From Pseudomonadota bacterium (GTDB lineage: Bacteria; Pseudomonadota; Alphaproteobacteria; Micropepsales; Micropepsaceae): DNA of 64,000 bases. Under the pieces are notes generated by a model, which saw nothing but the letters and a program-made list of their open reading frames with translations, made no database searches and had not been told where the DNA came from. Shown here in pieces: positions 9,143 through 19,159 of this stretch. Positions within the stretch are counted from its first letter, which is position 1. Every line of letters starts with the position of its first letter. Both the position numbers and the translations under genes were made by a program. The stretch covers positions 121,166 to 185,165 of the forward strand of contig JAJZGY010000003.1 in assembly GCA_021804785.1 (NCBI GenBank), read 5' to 3'.

Positions 9143-10318
9143 ATGACAAATGTATACATTATTTCCGGCATGCGTACAGCGCTTGGTGGATTTCAAGGAG
9201 AGCTTTCATCGATTGCAGCGCCAAAGCTCGGTGGCATTGCCATTAAGGCTGCGCTTGAACGGGCTGGCCTCGATGGATGTACTGTTGACGAAGTAATGAT
9301 GGGAAATGTGCTTAGCGCCGGATTGGGACAAGCTCCGGCGCGTCAAGCGTCACTGCTTGGCGGCCTTCCTAACACAGTTCCCTGCACAACGGTGAGTAAG
9401 GTATGCGGATCTGGCATGAAGGCCGTGATGATCGCCGCCGACACCATTGATGCGGGGCGAGCCGAAGTCATCGTGGCGGGCGGAATGGAATCTATGTCAA
9501 ATGCCCCGTATCTCCTTGGAAAAGCTCGTGGTGGATACCGCCTTGGTCATGGTGAAATTAAGGACCATATGTTTCTAGATGGATTGGAAGATGCCTATGA
9601 ACATAGATTGATGGGTACGTATGCCGAGGATGCCGCTCATCACTACCAGCTTTCTCGGGAAGATCAGGATGCCTATGCAGCTCGTTCATTAATGCGCGCG
9701 AAGGAGGCAAGTGAAAAAGGCTACTTTAAAGACGAGATTACTCCGATTCAGATCGTGGTCAAATCTGGTGAAAGGGTTTTTGAGGTAGACGAGCAACCGC
9801 AAAAGGCAGATCCCGCCAGAATTCCCAAACTAAAACCTGCGTTCTCCAATGATGGAACGGTAACGGCTGCTAATTCGTCCTCAATATCTGACGGTGCTGC
9901 TGCGTTGACGCTAGCCGGGGAGAGGGCCGTGAGCGCGCACGGCCTGCGTCCGATAGCTCGGCTTGTTGCTCAGGCTAGTTATGCGCAAGAGCCTCGGTGG
10001 TTTACAACTGCTCCCGTGGAAGCTATCGGAAGAGCGCTCAAGCTCGCAAAGTGGACCAGTGACGAGGTGGATCTATTTGAGATCAACGAGGCGTTTGCCA
10101 ATGTCGCAATGATCGCAATGCGGGAACTGGAATTGCCTGACGAAAAGGTGAATGTCAACGGTGGGGCATGTGCACTCGGGCACCCGATTGGTGCATCTGG
10201 CGCGCGCATTATCGTTACGTTATTAAACGCGTTGCGTCATCGCGGCGGTCGTAAAGGCGTCGCTTCGCTGTGTATAGGGGGCGGTGAAGCTACCGCAATA
10301 GCCGTGGAAATTATTTGA
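9143..10318 (+). CDS. Acetyl-CoA C-acetyltransferase (thiolase)
   Basis: A 391-residue thiolase that joins or cleaves acetyl-CoA and acetoacetyl-CoA. The nucleophile is Cys88 in SKVCGSGMKA; the C-terminal signatures NVNGGACALGHPIGASGAR and SLCIGGGEA, with the second catalytic Cys, are intact. ATG 9143 follows GAGGAAG; an in-frame TTG at 9116 would overlap ivd. In this cluster it plausibly handles acetoacetyl-CoA, the end product of leucine breakdown, although the gene could equally serve polyhydroxybutyrate or general fatty acid metabolism. Confidence 0.92.
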   Translation: MTNVYIISGMRTALGGFQGELSSIAAPKLGGIAIKAALERAGLDGCTVDEVMMGNVLSAGLGQAPARQASLLGGLPNTVPCTTVSKVCGSGMKAVMIAADTIDAGRAEVIVAGGMESMSNAPYLLGKARGGYRLGHGEIKDHMFLDGLEDAYEHRLMGTYAEDAAHHYQLSREDQDAYAARSLMRAKEASEKGYFKDEITPIQIVVKSGERVFEVDEQPQKADPARIPKLKPAFSNDGTVTAANSSSISDGAAALTLAGERAVSAHGLRPIARLVAQASYAQEPRWFTTAPVEAIGRALKLAKWTSDEVDLFEINEAFANVAMIAMRELELPDEKVNVNGGACALGHPIGASGARIIVTLLNALRHRGGRKGVASLCIGGGEATAIAVEII

Positions 10319-10417
10319 ATGCGGACTGTGGGGCTATGTTTTGAATGGTAATTCAACTGAGCTTACAGCTAATTGCTACGTCCGCTTGAACGGCCATGCG
10401 CGAGCTGGGGAACAAGT

Positions 10418-12010
10418 ATGCCAATCTTGACATCAGCAATAAACCTGTCATCTGAAAACTTCAAATCCAACGCGAAGCGGATGAGAGAATTGGTGCAAGA
10501 GCTGCAAAGCCGTATGGCGGTTGCAGCACAGGGTGGTGACGCGCGAGCGCGTAAGCGCCATACCGATCGTGGTAAGTTACTTCCTCGGGATCGCGTCGAA
10601 CGTCTCGTAGATATCGGCAGCCCATTGCTGGAGCTGTCTCCACTTGCCGCCTATGGTATGTATGACGGTGACATACATGGTGCTGGAATAATTTCCGCGA
10701 TTGGGCGCATATCCAACAGAGAATGCGTTATCGTATGTAATGACGCGACGATTAAAGGGGGTACTTATTATCCGCTAACCGTTAAGAAGCATTTGCGGGC
10801 ACAGGAAGTTGCCATGCAGAATCGGTTGCCCTGCGTCTATCTGGTCGACAGCGGGGGCGCTAATCTACCAAATCAGGCCGACATATTTCCTGATCGCGAC
10901 CATTTCGGGCGGATATTTTTCAATCAAGCCAACATGTCTGCTGCCGGTGTCGCGCAGGTAGCATGCGTTATGGGTTCGTGCACCGCGGGCGGAGCGTATG
11001 TGCCAGCGATGAGCGATGAAACTGTCATTGTCCGCAATCAAGGTACGATTTTTCTTGGAGGGCCGCCTCTCGTCAAGGCGGCGACAGGGGAGGTGGTTTC
11101 GGCGGAGGATCTTGGCGGCGCCGATGTCCACGCCAGACTATCGGGTGTGGTAGACCATTATGCGAATGACGACTTGCACGCCTTGGAAATTACTCGGCAC
11201 ATTATATCAAACCTCGGTACACGAAATTTCGATCGCTTGAAAGTTAAGCGGCCGACGCCACCGTTATACGATCCGAGTGAGTTGGATGGAATAGTTCCTC
11301 ACAGTCTGGCGCAGCAATACGACGTTCGAGAAGTTATAGCTAGGCTAGTAGATAATTCCGAATTCGACGAATTTAAACAGTTGTATGGTACAACGCTCGT
11401 AACCGGGTTCGCTCATATTGAAGGAATGCCGTTGGGCATTGTTGCGAATAACGGGATCCTATTCTCTGAAAGCGCTCTTAAAGGGGCGCATTTCATAGAA
11501 CTTTGCTGTCAACGACGATTGCCGATTGTATTTTTGCAGAATATCTCTGGCTTTATGGTCGGAAGCAAATATGAAGCAGGAGGAATTGCAAAGGATGGGG
11601 CAAAGCTTGTTACTGCAGTAGCTTGTGCGAGCGTTCCCAAGCTGACGGTGATAATCGGAGGATCTTATGGCGCAGGAAATTATGGAATGTGTGGCCGGGC
11701 TTATTCCCCGCGATTTTTGTTTACCTGGCCCAATAGTCGCATTTCGGTAATGGGCGGTGAGCAAGCCGCGAGCGTTTTGGCAACCGTTCACCGTGATGCG
11801 GACGGTTGGACGCCATCGCAATTGGAAGCGTTTAAGGATCCCATCCGGCGTAAGTATGAGGAAGAAGGAAATCCATATTTCGCATCCGCACGAATGTGGG
11901 ACGATGGAATCGTCGCTCCTGCCGATACGCGTAGAGTACTTGGGCTGGCCTTGTCGGCTTGCCTAAATGCCCCGATTGAGAAAACTGAGTTCGGAGTTTT
12001 CAGGATGTAA
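10418..12010 (+). CDS. Methylcrotonyl-CoA carboxylase, carboxyltransferase (beta) subunit
   Basis: A 530-residue biotin-dependent carboxyltransferase with N- and C-terminal halves. It moves the carboxyl group from carboxybiotin to 3-methylcrotonyl-CoA. The features fit the MCC beta group: [24 protein letters not shown], the oxyanion segments around [17 protein letters not shown] and [22 protein letters not shown], and the ending that precedes [17 protein letters not shown] 10418 is preferred (GGGGA seven bases upstream); a frame to 10373 adds 15 atypical residues. The acceptor is inferred mainly from the adjacent ivd. The cognate biotin carboxylase lies 625 bases downstream. Confidence 0.9.
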   Translation: MPILTSAINLSSENFKSNAKRMRELVQELQSRMAVAAQGGDARARKRHTDRGKLLPRDRVERLVDIGSPLLELSPLAAYGMYDGDIHGAGIISAIGRISNRECVIVCNDATIKGGTYYPLTVKKHLRAQEVAMQNRLPCVYLVDSGGANLPNQADIFPDRDHFGRIFFNQANMSAAGVAQVACVMGSCTAGGAYVPAMSDETVIVRNQGTIFLGGPPLVKAATGEVVSAEDLGGADVHARLSGVVDHYANDDLHALEITRHIISNLGTRNFDRLKVKRPTPPLYDPSELDGIVPHSLAQQYDVREVIARLVDNSEFDEFKQLYGTTLVTGFAHIEGMPLGIVANNGILFSESALKGAHFIELCCQRRLPIVFLQNISGFMVGSKYEAGGIAKDGAKLVTAVACASVPKLTVIIGGSYGAGNYGMCGRAYSPRFLFTWPNSRISVMGGEQAASVLATVHRDADGWTPSQLEAFKDPIRRKYEEEGNPYFASARMWDDGIVAPADTRRVLGLALSACLNAPIEKTEFGVFRM

Positions 12011-12167
12011 TGTGAGCATTGTGATGTTACCCGGTTACGTCCGGATTGAGGTTTCCTGATCTGACCAGTGAACAGTGCCTCATTAAAAATGTCGCTTGAA
12101 TCAAGAGGGGGCTTCGTACGCTAGGAACGATGAGATCAACTTTATATCGCTTTTGGATATCTGAGAT

Positions 12168-12326
12168 ATGACGTTTCCTCCTTCTGATCCGCAATTTCGT
12201 GTCTATGTGACGCCACCGCGGCTGTGGCGCTTTGTGGGTTGTGCTGGTTGCCTAGTGCTACTGTTTATACTTGGCGGAATTACGGGCGTATTGCTTCTAG
12301 GTTGGAAGGCTCTCCTGGGATTGTAG
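12168..12326 (+). CDS. Small single-pass membrane protein, hypothetical
   Basis: A 52-codon frame starting at ATG 12168 with a proline-rich soluble start (MTFPPSDPQFRVYVTPPR) and one strong hydrophobic segment (about residues 23-48, CLVLLFILGGITGVLLLGW). It sits in the gap between the two carboxylase subunit genes, in the same direction. No family is recognised and the ribosome site is weak, so this is only a candidate. Confidence 0.45.
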   Translation: MTFPPSDPQFRVYVTPPRLWRFVGCAGCLVLLFILGGITGVLLLGWKALLGL

Positions 12327-12635
12327 TGAACTAGCGAGCCGTTGTGGGCGTTACGCTGTTTGTAAAATGCCGGGGCATGTCCGTATCCTACAACGCTATG
12401 AACGCGTCCAATAAGGCAGCTATATTACGCATTGATGCGAGAAAGGCTGAAACTAGGTCGAAAGTAAGAAGTCCAAAACTTGGTATCCAGTAGGATGGCG
12501 CTGTTTCTATATTGAGTAATAGGTGTGACGACATTTTGACTATCTATTGGGCTAACAACCTTCTGTGGAATCGTTAGTCTTCACGGTAGGAGCTTAAAAA
12601 TGCCGTCAAAAAGCAAACGTTACTGAGGGCGCTAC
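12327..12635. other. Gap before the biotin carboxylase gene
   Basis: About 310 bases with no convincing gene; a 31-codon frame at 12398-12493 (MNASNKAAILRIDARK...) is basic and unsupported. The long gap inside an otherwise compact cluster may hold a promoter for the downstream gene, but none stands out. Confidence 0.3.
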
Positions 12636-14600
12636 GTGATGATTGACAAATTGCTAATTGCAAACCGGGGTGAAATAGCAAGGCGAATCATGCGTACTGC
12701 TCGTACCATGGGAATTCGTTCGGTGGCGGTGTATTCAACAGCGGATGCGCAAGCAGCCCATGTACGTGAGGCAGATGAGGCCTACGAAATTGGGCCCGCG
12801 CCGGCACGAGATAGTTATCTAAATATGCGAGCTATTTTGGAAGTTGGACGTGTGTCTGGCGCAGATGCGGTGCACCCGGGCTATGGTTTTCTGTCGGAAA
12901 ATGCGGAGTTTTCTGAAGCCAGTGCGGAATCAGGTTTGCTATTTGTGGGGCCTCCCGCATCGGCTATGCGGACTATGGGTCTCAAAGATCGTGCAAAAAT
13001 TCTCATGCAGAAGGCGGGCGTGGCTGTAGTGCCTGGATATCTTGGCGATGACCAGTCCGCTGCGCGTTTGGCGGAAGAGGCAGACAGGATCGGCTATCCT
13101 ATTCTTATCAAGGCGGTTGCGGGTGGCGGTGGGAAGGGAATGCGATACGTCGAATGCGCAAGAGAATTTGAAAGCGCATTGGAGAGTGCCCGTCGAGAGG
13201 CTAAGGCGGCATTCGGGGATGCTCGGGTACTGATTGAAAAGTTTATATCGCGACCGCGTCACATTGAAGTGCAGGTGTTTGCAGATTCGCACGGTAATTG
13301 TGTGCATTTATTGGAGCGTGATTGTTCACTGCAGCGACGTCATCAAAAGGTGATCGAGGAGGCACTTGCTCCAGGGATGTCGAGTGTGATGCGGGACGCT
13401 ATGGGCGCGGCCGCCGTAAGGGCCGCAAAGGCAGTGGGTTATGTAGGAGCAGGAACGGTTGAATTTATCGTCGACGGCTCGGAAGGGCTGCTGCCGGACC
13501 GATTCTGGTTCATGGAAATGAACACTCGATTGCAAGTCGAACATCCGGTCACGGAAGAGGTCACCGGATTGGATTTGGTCGAGTGGCAGCTTCGAATTGC
13601 GTGTGGTGAGCACTTGCCCTTGAGGCAGAGCCAAATCGTAGCGAACGGCCATGCGGTGGAAGCTCGACTTTATGCGGAGGATGCGGACAAAGACTTCTTG
13701 CCATCGACAGGGCGATTGGAATTTTTACGCTTTCCGGAAGCGGTTTCAGGGATACGTGTAGACAGCGGGGTGTGTGAAGGCGACTTCGTTCAGCCGTACT
13801 ATGATCCCATGATCGCCAAAATAATCGCGACTGCACCTAATCGCGCGGAGGCCATTTTGAGGCTGGCAGGAGCGCTTCGAAATGTTCAAATTGCGGGAGT
13901 TACGACAAATGCAGCGTTTCTTATCCGCTGTCTTACCCACCCTGAATTTCGTCAGGGAGCAATCGATACGGGTTTCATAGAGCGGTTTAGCGATGTCCTT
14001 CTACCTAATCTGAGTTCACCTCCACCTGAAATTTATGCGGCCGCCGCGCGCTTTCTGGTGACCGGCTCACATGGGCTGATGACAGATGCGGAAGGGTATA
14101 ATCCTTGGGCAAGCGGCGATGGCTTCCGTGTTAGTGGGCGATCACGACAGGTTGTAGTCTTTGAACATATAGACGGAAGGCTAGAGGTACTGGTGGAATT
14201 CTATCGTGATAGGCCGGAACAATACTTGGTTTCAGGGTCAGCGGTGAGAATACCTAATGGTGTGACAGTAAGTCGTGTCGCATCTGGACAGATCGCAGTC
14301 ATGTACGATGGCGCTACATTTAAGGTTAAATGCTTTGATCCGTTCATTTCTGCAGATTCACATATGGATCGGGCCGATGAGGTAGTTGCGCCCACGCACG
14401 GAAAGGTAACTGCGGTTCTCGTGGAGCCAGGGCAAAAGGTGAAGCGCGGGACACCACTCGCATCTATAGAGGCAATGAAAATGGAACACACGCTATTAGC
14501 TCCGGCAGATGTTTGCATTTCTAGTGTGGAAGTGACTCAAGGAGAGCAGGTGAAGGAGGGAGCAACTATCGTCACCTTTTCTAAGGATGATGCAGCTTAG
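12636..14600 (+). CDS. Methylcrotonyl-CoA carboxylase, biotin carboxylase/BCCP (alpha) subunit
   Basis: A 654-residue acyl-CoA carboxylase alpha subunit: biotin carboxylase N-domain (IDKLLIANRGEIARRI), ATP-grasp domain with GGGGKGMR, the carboxylase C-domain (MNTRLQVEHPVTE, a signature of the family), a BT-like linker, and a C-terminal biotinyl domain with EAMKM, in which the modified lysine is about residue 615. It charges its biotin with bicarbonate using ATP and hands the carboxyl to the beta subunit. The start is either GTG 12636 or ATG 12639. Substrate (methylcrotonyl-CoA rather than propionyl- or acetyl-CoA) is inferred from ivd and the beta subunit. Confidence 0.92.
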   Translation: MMIDKLLIANRGEIARRIMRTARTMGIRSVAVYSTADAQAAHVREADEAYEIGPAPARDSYLNMRAILEVGRVSGADAVHPGYGFLSENAEFSEASAESGLLFVGPPASAMRTMGLKDRAKILMQKAGVAVVPGYLGDDQSAARLAEEADRIGYPILIKAVAGGGGKGMRYVECAREFESALESARREAKAAFGDARVLIEKFISRPRHIEVQVFADSHGNCVHLLERDCSLQRRHQKVIEEALAPGMSSVMRDAMGAAAVRAAKAVGYVGAGTVEFIVDGSEGLLPDRFWFMEMNTRLQVEHPVTEEVTGLDLVEWQLRIACGEHLPLRQSQIVANGHAVEARLYAEDADKDFLPSTGRLEFLRFPEAVSGIRVDSGVCEGDFVQPYYDPMIAKIIATAPNRAEAILRLAGALRNVQIAGVTTNAAFLIRCLTHPEFRQGAIDTGFIERFSDVLLPNLSSPPPEIYAAAARFLVTGSHGLMTDAEGYNPWASGDGFRVSGRSRQVVVFEHIDGRLEVLVEFYRDRPEQYLVSGSAVRIPNGVTVSRVASGQIAVMYDGATFKVKCFDPFISADSHMDRADEVVAPTHGKVTAVLVEPGQKVKRGTPLASIEAMKMEHTLLAPADVCISSVEVTQGEQVKEGATIVTFSKDDAA

Positions 14601-14602
14601 TT

Positions 14603-15034
14603 ATGGCGTTGCATCTGATAAAGTTGTGTGTTGGAGCTCAGTCAGTTGAAGCTTTGGCGGGGTGGCAGGAGCGTCGTCTTTCGCCTCTGCGCCGGGCGTC
14701 AGAGCCATTGGTATTGCAGCACATTACGCGGCAAATGCCTAAGCGGCGAGACGCAATACTTGACGGCGGATCGCTGTATTGGGTTATAAGGGGACATATC
14801 GCGGCACGACAGCGTATAGTGGATCTGCGGCAGACTAGTAGGGACGGGTTGCCCCACTGTGCCATTTGCTATGATGCCCACCTTGTTCCAGTGGCACGGC
14901 GCGCGCATCGACCGTTCCAGGGGTGGCGCTATCTTGAGCCATCGGATGCGCCGGCCGACTTGCAGGAAAGTTCTGGCGGTGATGATCTCCCGGAAGACTT
15001 GCGTGCGGAACTCTCGGAGCTGGGACTTCTGTAG
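14603..15034 (+). CDS. DUF1489 family protein
   Basis: A 143-residue protein that matches the DUF1489 family, common in alphaproteobacteria and of unknown function: it opens LHLIKLCVG and carries QMPKRRDAILDGGSLYWVIRG, then ICYDAHLVPVARRAHRPFQGWRYLE. No signal peptide or membrane segment is seen. It begins only two bases after the stop of the biotin carboxylase gene, so it is almost certainly co-transcribed with it here. Its stop abuts the stop of the convergent panC gene. Confidence 0.88.
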   Translation: MALHLIKLCVGAQSVEALAGWQERRLSPLRRASEPLVLQHITRQMPKRRDAILDGGSLYWVIRGHIAARQRIVDLRQTSRDGLPHCAICYDAHLVPVARRAHRPFQGWRYLEPSDAPADLQESSGGDDLPEDLRAELSELGLL

Positions 15035-15883
15035 TCAAATTGACATGTTGTCTATCAGTCGAGTTCTGCCGATTTTGGCGGCGGCGAGGATGCGCGCCGG
15101 TTGCTCCAATGCTTCTATCGGTGCGAGGGTCTGAGCATCACGAATGGCGACGTAATCGACGCTGTCAAAGCCGGCCGAAAGCAACGCGTTTGTGCTTTGC
15201 TTCTCAATTTCGGCGATGGGACCACAAGCCCGCACCTGGTTGCAGGCATCGGCGAGAATCTTGTTCAGTGTTCCTGCGATCATTCTTTCATTTGAGCTTA
15301 GGTAGACATTACGTGAGGACAGAGCAAGACCATCAGGCTCACGAACGATTGGGGCTCCGATGATCTCTGTCGCTAGTCCAAGATCCCGAGCCATGCGGCG
15401 AATGACGAGCAGTTGCTGGTAGTCCTTTTCACCGAATATGGCGACATGGGGCATGGCGGCAATCAAAAGTTTGGCTACGACAGTCGCAACGCCGCCAAAG
15501 AAGTGTGGGCGAAAGTCGGTTTCTAGACCCAGGGCGGGCCCTCCCACTGTTAGGCCTGTGGCGAAGCCGGGTGGGTACATTTCCTCTGGCGGTGGTGAGA
15601 AAATGAGGTCGACGACTCCGGTATCAGCTAATTTGTCGCAGTCCGATTTGAGCGTACGGGGGTACGCCGCGAAATCTTCGTGCGGGGCGAACTGGGCGGG
15701 GTTAACAAAAATGCTGACAACCACCCTCTGTGCCATGGCGCTTGCCTGGCGGACCAGGGATAGGTGTCCTTGATGCAGGGCGCCCATGGTAGGCACCAAG
15801 GCAACTTGCTCTCCCTCATCTCGCCATGGTGTGAGTTGACGGCGCAGCTGCGAAATGCTGGGAGTAATTTGAAGCGTACTCAT
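15035..15883 (-). CDS. panC: Pantothenate synthetase
   Basis: Condenses pantoate with beta-alanine using ATP, the last step of pantothenate (coenzyme A precursor) synthesis, in the cytoplasm. The 282-residue length is standard. Landmarks are the nucleotidyl transferase HxGH-type motif in TMGALHQGHLSL (about residues 31-42), IFVNPAQFAPHEDF, FGEKDYQQL, and the KMSKS-like LSSRNVYLS. It runs opposite to its neighbours: its stop touches the end of the DUF1489 gene, and its start lies about 65 bases from putA, so the two share a short divergent promoter region. No panB or panD is nearby. Confidence 0.94.
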   Translation of the reverse strand: MSTLQITPSISQLRRQLTPWRDEGEQVALVPTMGALHQGHLSLVRQASAMAQRVVVSIFVNPAQFAPHEDFAAYPRTLKSDCDKLADTGVVDLIFSPPPEEMYPPGFATGLTVGGPALGLETDFRPHFFGGVATVVAKLLIAAMPHVAIFGEKDYQQLLVIRRMARDLGLATEIIGAPIVREPDGLALSSRNVYLSSNERMIAGTLNKILADACNQVRACGPIAEIEKQSTNALLSAGFDSVDYVAIRDAQTLAPIEALEQPARILAAAKIGRTRLIDNMSI

Positions 15884-15948
15884 GCTTGGACCTTAGCGGC
15901 GCAGCCGCGTTCGCGCTACAATATAACTCTCCGATTCCGGATCTTGCC

Positions 15949-18900
15949 ATGAACTCTCAGAACCCGTCACTCCCAAGTGCTCCATTGTCTGAAAACTACC
16001 TCGCGGACGAGGATACCATCCTCGGGGAAATAATTGAAAAGGCCCGATTGTCGCCTGCAGAAAAGAAGGCCACCGAAGCGCTGGCCAGTGATCTTGTAAT
16101 GCGCATGCGGTCTCAAGGAAAGCGTCGAGGCGGCATTGACGCGTTCACGCAGGAGTATGCGCTTTCGAGTGAAGAGGGCGTCGTACTTATGTGTCTGGCA
16201 GAGTCGCTCCTACGTGTTCCAGATGCTGTCACTGCTGACCGACTTATTCGTGACAAGATAGGTGGCGCTGATTGGGAGAAGCACCTCGGTAAATCACATT
16301 CTGTATTCGTAAATGCCTCGACCTTTGCGCTCATGCTTACTGGGCGTGTGGTTTCGGTCGGAAGTTATGACGGCGTGCTCAAAAAGTTGATTGCCCGATC
16401 CGGGGAACCAGTGATCCGCTCAGCCGTGGGGCATGCGATGCGCATTCTAGGCGGTCAGTTTGTGCTGGGACGAACGATCGATGAGGCGCTAAGGCGTGCT
16501 CGACCACAAATGGAAGCGGGGTATCGGTTTTCCTTCGATATGTTGGGTGAAGCTGCCTACACAATGAAGGACGCAGAGAGATATTTTGATTCCTATCGCA
16601 ATGCACTGGTTACGATCGCTCGTGTGCTGCCAGATGGCGATAGTGACATATTTGAACGGCCTAGCATTTCAATCAAGCTTTCAGCCCTTCACCCGCGTTA
16701 TGAATGGGTTCAACGTAAGCGCGTGATGGACGAGCTCCTGCCGAAGTTGGCAATACTGGGACAGCAGGCTCGCGATGCTAATATCGCAATCACAATTGAT
16801 GCCGAAGAAGCTGAACGTTTAGAGATTATGCTAGAGTTCTTTGAGCGGCTTGGCGACTGCGATGAGCTTGCAGGTTGGGATGGACTTGGGCTTGCAATTC
16901 AGGCTTATTCCAAGCGCACGCTGCCATTGATTACCTGGATTACATCCTTGGCACGCCGTCAGCGGCGAAGAATACCCGTCCGTCTTGTAAAAGGTGCCTA
17001 TTGGGATACGGAGATTAAGCGCGCGCAGGAAAGCGGCTTAAAAGACTATCCTCTGTTCACTCGGAAATGTGCTACCGACACGTCCTACCTGACGTGCGCT
17101 CGAGCTATGCTGTCTGCACGTGATGAAATCTATCCTCAATTTGCGACCCATAACGCACACACGCTTTCGGCGGTACAGGTTTTCGCGGGTTCGAGAACAG
17201 ATTTTGAGTACCAGAGACTACATGGTATGGGTGAGCTTCTATATGATCTCTATCGGGAAACGCGTCCGGCTCATAGTGCTGGTGCTGGTACCCGAGTTTA
17301 TGCACCTGTCGGAACTCACGAAGACCTTCTCGCATATCTGGTCCGTCGCCTTCTGGAAAATGGCGCTAATACATCATTCGTCAATCGGCTTGCGGATGAA
17401 AAAGCGCCAGTAAGCAGTATTATTGCAGATCCCGTTGAAGAGCTTGCCTCGTTGATGCCTCACCGCAATCCTGCGATTCCAAAACCCGAAGATATTTTCC
17501 CAGAGCGCAAGAATTCTTCAGGGTTCTTTTGGTCCGATCCCGCAGTTGCCGAACCCACTCTGAAAAGCATGATGCATTCGCTTGCGCTGTCTCAAACGGC
17601 AGCAGCAATTGTGGGAGGTGTGGAACAGCCTGGCCCATCCTATCCGATTTGCGATCCATCTGATCATCGGCGCGTAGTTGGAACCACTGTTGATGCGACG
17701 GAGGAAATGGCGATTCAGGCGATGTCCAAAGCCAGCAGAGCTCAAGTGGCTTGGGATCGCATGGGTGGGCATGAGCGAGCCCAGATATTGGAAAGGGCCG
17801 CCGATCTTTACGAGCAAAATCGTGATCATCTTATGGCATTGGCCGTCCGTGAGGCCGGAAAGACGCTGCCCACGGCGCTCGGTGAGGTGCGTGAGGCTAC
17901 TGACTTTCTGCGCTACTACGCGCTTCAGGCTCGTAAGCACTTCGGCATGGACCTACCGCTTCCTGGGCCAACCGGCGAAGATAATATGATCAAGCTACAC
18001 GGGCGTGGTGTGTTCGCCTGTATCAGTCCGTGGAATTTTCCTTTGGCGATCTTTACCGGTCAGATAGCCGGTGCGCTCGCGTCCGGTAATACGGTGATTG
18101 CAAAGCCGGCAGAGCAGAGTCCGTTAATCGCAGCGGCGGCAACGCGGTTACTGCATGCGGCTGGTGTGCCAACGGACGTATTGCATCTGTTACCGGGAGA
18201 CGGTCCGAAGCTCGGAGCGGTGCTGTTCGCAGATGAAAGACTGTCAGGTGTCGCATTTACAGGATCTACGGAAGCTGCAATGGCTATCAATCAGGCATTG
18301 GCGTCTAAGCCTGGTCCGATTGCGCAATTGATCGCTGAAACTGGTGGCCTCAATGCTATGATTGTCGACTCGACGGCATTACCGGAGCAGGTAACGCGTG
18401 ACGTTATCTCCAGTGCCTTTGACAGTGCTGGGCAGCGATGCTCGGCCTTACGGGTACTTTTTTTGCAAGATGACGTCGCTGATAAGATGTTGTCGCTCAT
18501 ACTGGGGGCGATGGACGAGATCCGCATCGGCGACCCTATGGAACTGACTACTGATGTTGGCCCGGTGATCGATGACGAGGCGCGAAGAAAGTTGCAAAAG
18601 CATGTCGAGCGGATGCAGGCAGAAGCAACCCTTCTTCGTAGTCTGAATCTTGGTTCCGAACATGCGCATGGAACATTTTTTGCGCCACATGCTTTTGAGA
18701 TTAAGTCGATCAGCCAATTGAAGCGTGAAGTGTTCGGACCTGTTCTTCACGTTGTGCGTTACTCCGCCAACCGGCTGCTGGAGGTGTGTGATGCAATAAA
18801 TTCGACCGGTTATGGACTGACATTGGGAGTTCACAGCCGCATTGATGATACAGCAGCGTTCATTCGGGATCACGTGCATGTCGGTAATATGTATGTTAAC

Positions 18901-19086
18901 CGTAACCAAATTGGTGCGGTAGTTGGTGCTCAACCGTTTGGCGGACAGGGTTTGTCCGGAACTGGCCCCAAAGCCGGTGGACCTCACTATTTGCTGCGTT
19001 TTGCCCATGAACGCACGTATACGGTGAACACGACTGCCGCGGGCGGAAATACGGCGCTACTTAGCGGCAGCGTCGGCGGTAAGTAA
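15949..19086 (+). CDS. putA: Bifunctional proline dehydrogenase / delta-1-pyrroline-5-carboxylate dehydrogenase
   Basis: PutA oxidises proline to glutamate in two steps with FAD and NAD at the membrane. The 1045-residue protein has a PRODH helical domain and (beta-alpha)8 barrel (about 1-480; ISIKLSALHPRYE, RLVKGAYWDTEIKRAQ, YAPVGTHEDLLAYLVRRLLENGANTSFVN) and an aldehyde dehydrogenase domain (about 520-1040; SPWNFPLAIFTGQ, AETGGLNAM with the general base, and GQRCSALRVLF with the nucleophilic Cys). It lacks the N-terminal ribbon-helix-helix DNA-binding domain of enterobacterial PutA and the long C-terminal extension, so it is a catalytic-only short form. ATG 15949 is chosen; a TTG at 15886 would overlap the panC side. 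Confidence 0.95.
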   Translation: MNSQNPSLPSAPLSENYLADEDTILGEIIEKARLSPAEKKATEALASDLVMRMRSQGKRRGGIDAFTQEYALSSEEGVVLMCLAESLLRVPDAVTADRLIRDKIGGADWEKHLGKSHSVFVNASTFALMLTGRVVSVGSYDGVLKKLIARSGEPVIRSAVGHAMRILGGQFVLGRTIDEALRRARPQMEAGYRFSFDMLGEAAYTMKDAERYFDSYRNALVTIARVLPDGDSDIFERPSISIKLSALHPRYEWVQRKRVMDELLPKLAILGQQARDANIAITIDAEEAERLEIMLEFFERLGDCDELAGWDGLGLAIQAYSKRTLPLITWITSLARRQRRRIPVRLVKGAYWDTEIKRAQESGLKDYPLFTRKCATDTSYLTCARAMLSARDEIYPQFATHNAHTLSAVQVFAGSRTDFEYQRLHGMGELLYDLYRETRPAHSAGAGTRVYAPVGTHEDLLAYLVRRLLENGANTSFVNRLADEKAPVSSIIADPVEELASLMPHRNPAIPKPEDIFPERKNSSGFFWSDPAVAEPTLKSMMHSLALSQTAAAIVGGVEQPGPSYPICDPSDHRRVVGTTVDATEEMAIQAMSKASRAQVAWDRMGGHERAQILERAADLYEQNRDHLMALAVREAGKTLPTALGEVREATDFLRYYALQARKHFGMDLPLPGPTGEDNMIKLHGRGVFACISPWNFPLAIFTGQIAGALASGNTVIAKPAEQSPLIAAAATRLLHAAGVPTDVLHLLPGDGPKLGAVLFADERLSGVAFTGSTEAAMAINQALASKPGPIAQLIAETGGLNAMIVDSTALPEQVTRDVISSAFDSAGQRCSALRVLFLQDDVADKMLSLILGAMDEIRIGDPMELTTDVGPVIDDEARRKLQKHVERMQAEATLLRSLNLGSEHAHGTFFAPHAFEIKSISQLKREVFGPVLHVVRYSANRLLEVCDAINSTGYGLTLGVHSRIDDTAAFIRDHVHVGNMYVNRNQIGAVVGAQPFGGQGLSGTGPKAGGPHYLLRFAHERTYTVNTTAAGGNTALLSGSVGGK

Positions 19087-19159
19087 AGCCGTGCCGTATA
19101 GCGGGTAGATCAAGTGGATTAAGTTTTCCAGGGGAGCGGGCAGGCTGCCTGATTGATAC

